The notes below the pieces were generated by a model. That model was not told the DNA's origin. It made no database searches and saw only the letters and a program-made list of their open reading frames with translations. Positions 59,993 to 64,000 of a stretch of 64,000 bases of DNA are shown one piece after another (the first letter of the stretch is position 1; the number at the start of each line of letters is the position of its first letter). Origin of the DNA: Scleromatobacter sp038243995 (lineage in GTDB: Bacteria; Pseudomonadota; Gammaproteobacteria; Burkholderiales; Burkholderiaceae_C). Location: positions 1 to 64,000 of the forward strand of contig JBBRTV010000016.1 of the NCBI GenBank assembly GCA_038243995.1, written 5' to 3'. The position numbers and the translations under genes are program-made.

Positions 59993-60943
59993 ATGTCCAC
60001 TGATATCCCCCCCGGCGCCGAAGCGCCCGACGAAACTTCCGAGGAGGCCAGCGCGCCCGCCTGCATCCTCAGCTTCAATGCAAGCGATGCGAGCGGCGCG
60101 GGAGGTATCGCGGGCGACGTCGCCACCATCGCGGCGATGGGGGCGCACGCCCTGCCCGTGATCACGGCGGTGCTGATGCGCGACACCGCCGAGATCTTCG
60201 ACCAGCATGCCATCGATTCGGACGCGGTGGTCGAACAGGCGCGCTGCATCCTCGAAGACATCACGGTCGCGGGCTTCAAGGTGGGCTTCCTCGGCAATAC
60301 CGAGAACGTCAGCGCGGTGGCCGAAGTGCTGTCCGACTACCCGGACGTTCCGCTGGTGTCCTACCTCCCGGCGCTGTCCTGGCTCGAAGACGACGACCAG
60401 ACGTCCTACCTCGACGCGTTCCGCGAGCTGATCCTGCCCGCTACCGAGGTGCTGGTGGGCAATCACAAGACGCTGACCGACTTCCTGCTGCCCGACTGGG
60501 ACTCCGACCGGCCCGCCTCGCCGCGCGAGCTGGCGGTCGCCGCGGCCGAGCACGGCACGCGCTTCGTCCTCGTCACCGGCGTGATGCTGCCGGCCAAGGG
60601 CGCAGGCCAGTTCATCGACAACGTCCTGGCGTCGCCCCAGGGCGCGCTCACGGGCGAGAAGTTCGAGATGTTCGAGGCGACCTTCGTCGGCGCGGGCGAT
60701 ACCCTGTCCGCGGCGCTGGCCGCGCTGCTGGGGGCAGCCGCCGAGTTGCAGGCGGCCGTCGGCGAGGCGCTGCAGTTCCTCGACCAGAGCCTCGATGCCG
60801 GCTTCCGCCCCGGCATGGGGGGCGTGGTACCCGACCGGTTCTTCTGGGCGCTGCCGCCCGGCGACGAGGATGGCGACGAGACCATCGAGGAAGCCCTGTC
60901 GAACGACACGACCGAAATCGGAGGCTCCCGCAGTGTCCACTAA
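59993..60943 (+). CDS. thiD: Hydroxymethylpyrimidine/phosphomethylpyrimidine kinase
   Basis: This 316-residue ribokinase-family enzyme phosphorylates HMP and HMP-P for thiamine synthesis. Substrate loop ILSFNASDASGAGGIAGDVATIAAMGAHALPVITAV, and the catalytic GAGDTLSAALAALL, are present. Length is about 40-50 longer than usual; the C-terminal extension is acidic (PPGDEDGDETIEEALSND). The usual SDPSGGAG is altered to NASDASGAG. No thiE domain is fused. The end overlaps the hemL start by 11 bp. Confidence 0.93.
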   Translation: MSTDIPPGAEAPDETSEEASAPACILSFNASDASGAGGIAGDVATIAAMGAHALPVITAVLMRDTAEIFDQHAIDSDAVVEQARCILEDITVAGFKVGFLGNTENVSAVAEVLSDYPDVPLVSYLPALSWLEDDDQTSYLDAFRELILPATEVLVGNHKTLTDFLLPDWDSDRPASPRELAVAAAEHGTRFVLVTGVMLPAKGAGQFIDNVLASPQGALTGEKFEMFEATFVGAGDTLSAALAALLGAAAELQAAVGEALQFLDQSLDAGFRPGMGGVVPDRFFWALPPGDEDGDETIEEALSNDTTEIGGSRSVH

Positions 60944-62243
60944 TGCCGAACTGTTCGAACGCGCGCAGCGCGTGATCCCCGGCGGCGTCAACTCGCCGGT
61001 GCGCGCGTTTCGCGCCGTCGGCGGCATCCCCCGCTTCATCGCACGCGCCCAGGGCGCGTACATGTGGGATGCCGAGGGCAAGTCCTACGTCGACTACATC
61101 GGCTCCTGGGGACCGATGATCCTCGGCCATGGCCATCCGGCCGTCCTCGACGCCGTCCTGCGCGCGGCGCGCGACGGCTTCAGCTTCGGGGCGCCGACCG
61201 AGCGCGAGATCGAACTCGCCGAGGAGATCATCCGCCACGTGCCGAGCATCGAGCAGGTGCGCCTGGTCAGCTCCGGCACCGAGGCGACCATGAGCGCGAT
61301 CCGGCTGGCGCGCGCCGCCACCGGACGCTCGCGCCTGATCAAGTTCGATGGCTGCTACCACGGCCACGCCGACGCCCTGCTGGTCAAGGCCGGCTCGGGC
61401 CTGGCGACCTTCGGCCACCCGACCTCCGCGGGCGTACCCGCCGAAGTCGTCCAGCACACGACGGTGCTCGATTTCAACGACGTCGGCATGCTCGAGGAAG
61501 CCTTCGCGACCTACGGCGACGAACTGGCCTGCGTGATCATCGAGCCGATCGCCGGCAACATGAATTTCGTGCGCACCAGCGTGCCGTTCATGAAGCGCCT
61601 GCGCGAGTTGTGCCATGACACGGGCTGCCTGCTGATCCTCGACGAAGTGATGACCGGCTTCCGTGTCGCGCTGGGCGGCGCGCAGAGCCTCTACGCCAGC
61701 CAGATCCCCGGCTTCGCCCCCGACATCTCGGTATTCGGCAAGGTCATCGGCGGCGGCATGCCGCTGGCGGCGTTCGGCGCCTCGCGCAAGATCATGGCGC
61801 AGCTCGCACCGCTGGGCCCGGCGTACCAGGCAGGCACGCTGTCGGGCAATCCCGTCGCCACGGCCTGCGGCCTGGCGACGCTGCACGAGATCTCCAAGCC
61901 CGGCTTCCACGAAGCGCTGGGCCTGCGCACGCGCGCACTCGTCAATGGTCTGAAAGCGGCCGCCGTCGCGGCGGGCGTGCCGCTGGCCGTCGACAGCGAA
62001 GGCGGCATGTTCGGCTTCTTCTTCGCCGAGACGCTGCCGGCCGACTACCCGAGCGTGATCGCGACGGACAAGGATCGCTTCAACCGCTTCTTCCACGCGA
62101 TGCTCGACGCGGGTGTCTACTTCGCTCCTGCCCTCTACGAAGCCGGCTTCGTCAGCGCCGCGCACGGCGACGTCGAGTTCGAGCACACGCTGGCAGCGGC
62201 GCGTGCGGCCTTCCCGGCGATCCTGAACCAGGGCCGCTCGTGA
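60933..62243 (+). CDS. hemL: Glutamate-1-semialdehyde 2,1-aminomutase
   Basis: This 436-residue PLP enzyme makes 5-aminolevulinate in the C5 haem pathway. Signatures are IPGGVNSPVRAF, VSSGTEATMSAIRLAR, CYHGHADALLVKAGSG and the PLP Lys270 in SVFGKVIGGGMPL. The start is a GTG at 60933, 8 nt after GGAGG and inside the end of thiD. It is followed by a mutarotase gene with a GTGA overlap. Confidence 0.97.
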   Translation: MSTNAELFERAQRVIPGGVNSPVRAFRAVGGIPRFIARAQGAYMWDAEGKSYVDYIGSWGPMILGHGHPAVLDAVLRAARDGFSFGAPTEREIELAEEIIRHVPSIEQVRLVSSGTEATMSAIRLARAATGRSRLIKFDGCYHGHADALLVKAGSGLATFGHPTSAGVPAEVVQHTTVLDFNDVGMLEEAFATYGDELACVIIEPIAGNMNFVRTSVPFMKRLRELCHDTGCLLILDEVMTGFRVALGGAQSLYASQIPGFAPDISVFGKVIGGGMPLAAFGASRKIMAQLAPLGPAYQAGTLSGNPVATACGLATLHEISKPGFHEALGLRTRALVNGLKAAAVAAGVPLAVDSEGGMFGFFFAETLPADYPSVIATDKDRFNRFFHAMLDAGVYFAPALYEAGFVSAAHGDVEFEHTLAAARAAFPAILNQGRS

Positions 62244-63082
62244 GCCAGGCGAAGCTGACCGAGTTCAACGGCCGCCCGGCCGTCGCCCTGCGCGCATCCG
62301 ACGGCGCCCGCGCCACGATCCTTCTCCACGGCGGCCACCTCGTCAGCTGGATCCCCGCCGGCGGCGACGAACAGCTGTACCTCTCGCCCACCAGTCGCTA
62401 CGGCGAAGGCGAATCCGTACGCGGTGGTGTACCGGTGATCTTTCCGCAGTTCTCGACACGCGGGCCGCTGCCACGCCACGGCCTGTTGCGCACGCGCGCC
62501 TGGCACTTCGACGATGCGCCCGCGCACGGCCAGCACGCCCAGTCGGTGCTGCGTTTCGCGGCCGACGACGAGACGCGCGGGATCTGGCCGCACGCGTTCG
62601 AAGCCGAGATCACCGTCAGCATCATCGGCAGGCAGATCGACATCGAGTTTGCCGTCACCAACACCGGCGACGCGCCGTTCGAGTTCACCTGCGCTCTGCA
62701 CACGTACCTGCGCACCAACGATGTGCTCAAGGCGCAACTCGATGGGCTGCAAGCGGTCGAGTACGAAGACAGCCTCACCGGCCAGCAGCAGCAGCAATGG
62801 GGTGACGTGACGCAGGTGGTCGGCGAGATCGACCGCATCTACCACGGCGTCGCGCGGTCGCTCACGCTGCGCGAACTCGGCCGCCGCGTCGCGATCGAGA
62901 CGCGCGGCTTCCCCGACGCCGTCGTCTGGAACCCGGGCCCCGAAAAGGGCGCCGGGCTGACCGACATGCCGCCCGGCGACTGGCAGCGCATGCTGTGCGT
63001 GGAGGCGGGACGCATCGTCGAGCCCGCCGTCCTGCAGCCCGGCGACGAATGGGCCGGCACGCAGACGCTCGTGGCGGGGTGA
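62240..63082 (+). CDS. D-hexose-6-phosphate mutarotase (aldose 1-epimerase family)
   Basis: This 280-residue galactose-mutarotase-fold enzyme of the YeaD type interconverts anomers of glucose-6-phosphate. Signatures are ATILLHGGHLVSWIPAGGDEQLYLS, GGVPVIFPQFSTRG, CALHTYLRTND and DAVVWNPGPEKG. The start is a GTG whose GTGA overlaps the hemL stop. It therefore belongs to the thiD-hemL transcript, which is likely passive co-expression. Confidence 0.92.
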   Translation: MSQAKLTEFNGRPAVALRASDGARATILLHGGHLVSWIPAGGDEQLYLSPTSRYGEGESVRGGVPVIFPQFSTRGPLPRHGLLRTRAWHFDDAPAHGQHAQSVLRFAADDETRGIWPHAFEAEITVSIIGRQIDIEFAVTNTGDAPFEFTCALHTYLRTNDVLKAQLDGLQAVEYEDSLTGQQQQQWGDVTQVVGEIDRIYHGVARSLTLRELGRRVAIETRGFPDAVVWNPGPEKGAGLTDMPPGDWQRMLCVEAGRIVEPAVLQPGDEWAGTQTLVAG

Positions 63083-63282
63083 CCGGCGCCCACTGCCGTC
63101 GACCATGATGTCCCGTCGTCCTCTCCGGCCGCTTCCCCCGACGGCACGCGCGCGTCGCTCCGGCGCCGCGGGGCGTCCGCCCCGAACCCGGCTGCGCCTG
63201 CGGGCGGTCGCCCCGGTTCGTTCGACCTGACCTGCGCGCGCCGCGGCCCAAGCCGGGCGCGCAATATGCTTCCCTCGCTCCC
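63083..63282. other. Gap between mutarotase gene and mpl
   Basis: These 200 bp hold only a short GC hairpin near 63169-63184 (CGGGGC / GCCCCG) and, just before mpl, CAATAT. No gene is supported. Confidence 0.4.
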
Positions 63283-64000
63283 ATGCATCTCCATATCCTC
63301 GGCATCTGCGGCACATTCATGGGCGGGCTCGCGGCTCTGGCGCGCGAGGCCGGCCATCGGGTGACGGGCTGCGACGCGAATGTCTATCCACCGATGAGCG
63401 ACCAGTTGCGCGCGCTCGGCATCGAGCTGCTCGACGGTTACGACGCCGACCAGCTGGCACTCAAGCCGGACGTCTTCGTCGTCGGCAACACGGTTTCGCG
63501 CGGCAATGCCCTGATGGAAGCGATCCTCGACGCCGGCCTGCCCTACACCAGCGGCCCGCAATGGCTCGCCGAGCACGTCCTCGAAGGCCGCCACGTGCTG
63601 GCCGTCGCCGGCACCCACGGCAAGACGACGACCACCGCCATGCTCGCGTGGATCCTCGACCAGGCCGGCCTCGCGCCGGGCTTCCTCGTCGGCGGCGTGC
63701 CGCGCAACTTCGGCGTGTCGGCGCGCCTGGGCCGACTGCCGGCCGGCGGCGAGCGCACGCCGTTCGTCATCGAGGCCGACGAGTACGACACCGCGTTCTT
63801 CGACAAGCGCAGCAAGTTCGTCCACTACCGCCCGCGCACCGCCGTGCTCAACAACCTCGAGTTCGACCACGCGGACATCTTCCCCGACCTCGCCGCCATC
63901 GAGACCCAGTTCCACCACCTGGTGCGCACCGTGCCGGCCAAGGGCCGGCTCGTCGTCAACGCGCGCGAGGAGTCGCTGCAGCGCGTGCTCGACCGCGGCT
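63283..64000 (+). CDS. mpl: UDP-MurNAc:L-Ala-gamma-D-Glu-meso-DAP ligase Mpl (partial)
   Basis: This peptidoglycan-recycling ligase attaches the recovered tripeptide to UDP-MurNAc. The window ends inside the gene, after about 239 codons of an expected 450-460. It begins MHLHILGICGTFMGGLAALA, the Mpl start. The ATP loop is AGTHGKTTTTAML with Lys114. FVIEADEYDTAFFDKRSKFVHYRP is the Mpl form of the central-domain motif and separates it from MurC. Confidence 0.95.
   Translation, partial: MHLHILGICGTFMGGLAALAREAGHRVTGCDANVYPPMSDQLRALGIELLDGYDADQLALKPDVFVVGNTVSRGNALMEAILDAGLPYTSGPQWLAEHVLEGRHVLAVAGTHGKTTTTAMLAWILDQAGLAPGFLVGGVPRNFGVSARLGRLPAGGERTPFVIEADEYDTAFFDKRSKFVHYRPRTAVLNNLEFDHADIFPDLAAIETQFHHLVRTVPAKGRLVVNAREESLQRVLDRG

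Overview
This window is uniformly GC-rich, densely coded chromosomal DNA. It looks like a beta-proteobacterium of the order Burkholderiales. The grounds are several gene neighbourhoods typical of that group: algH-ruvX-pyrR-pyrB-pyrC', gpmA next to rhodanese-grxC-secB-gpsA, a coxB-coxA-ctaG-coxC cluster with DUF2970 and DUF2909 membrane proteins, and rubredoxin-thiD-hemL beside pilGHIJ-chpA. The genus cannot be fixed from this stretch. I saw no rRNA, tRNA, CRISPR array, insertion sequence, integrase or prophage gene, and no region whose composition suggests recent transfer.

Layout. 0-9.6 kb: lysS, a PNPOx-fold protein, then a leftward run (UbiH-type hydroxylase, dsbC, M61 peptidase, DUF3108 protein, enoyl-CoA hydratase) and the ATPase gene ychF. 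9.6-20.4 kb: a DUF2917 protein divergent from kup. Then come two cyclic-di-GMP genes, one of them translationally coupled to a periplasmic cupredoxin-like protein, followed by a lipoprotein, an orphan KdpE-type regulator and rpoH. 20.5-30.1 kb: the whole aa3-type cytochrome oxidase locus with its haem a and copper assembly factors, split by a DUF2909 gene on the opposite strand. 30.1-38.3 kb: BioC-like methyltransferase, comF, trmL, gpsA, secB, grxC, a membrane rhodanese, gpmA, and a LysR regulator divergent from an MFS exporter. 38.4-44.6 kb: plsC, the pyrimidine genes with ruvX and algH, and a photolyase. 44.8-47.3 kb: two convergent alpha/beta hydrolases. 47.5-59.9 kb: a type IV pilus chemosensory operon (pilG-pilH-pilI-pilJ-chpA) followed by a GAF-GGDEF diguanylate cyclase. 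59.7-64 kb: rubredoxin, thiD, hemL, a hexose-6-phosphate mutarotase and the first part of mpl.

How genes work together. ctaA and ctaB make haem a. Sco1/SenC, CtaG, SURF1 and an extra membrane protein with a CxxxC motif probably load copper and haem into CoxA/CoxB. pyrR, pyrB and a dihydroorotase homologue without its zinc ligands form the Pseudomonas-type aspartate transcarbamoylase unit. The Pil-Chp system has receptor, adaptor, giant kinase and two response regulators, but no methylation enzymes in view; a diguanylate cyclase follows it, so the output may include cyclic-di-GMP. Three GGDEF proteins in 36 kb make cyclic-di-GMP signalling a theme of the window.

The most interesting signals are: the cupredoxin-GGDEF/EAL pair; the methylation-free Pil-Chp operon with an attached cyclase and a receptor with a very long cytoplasmic N-terminus; a recurring promoter layout in which a -10-like hexamer sits 5 or 6 nt before the start codon of six genes; a 19-bp sequence shared by the coxB leader and the diguanylate cyclase leader; and several unassigned operator-like dyads.
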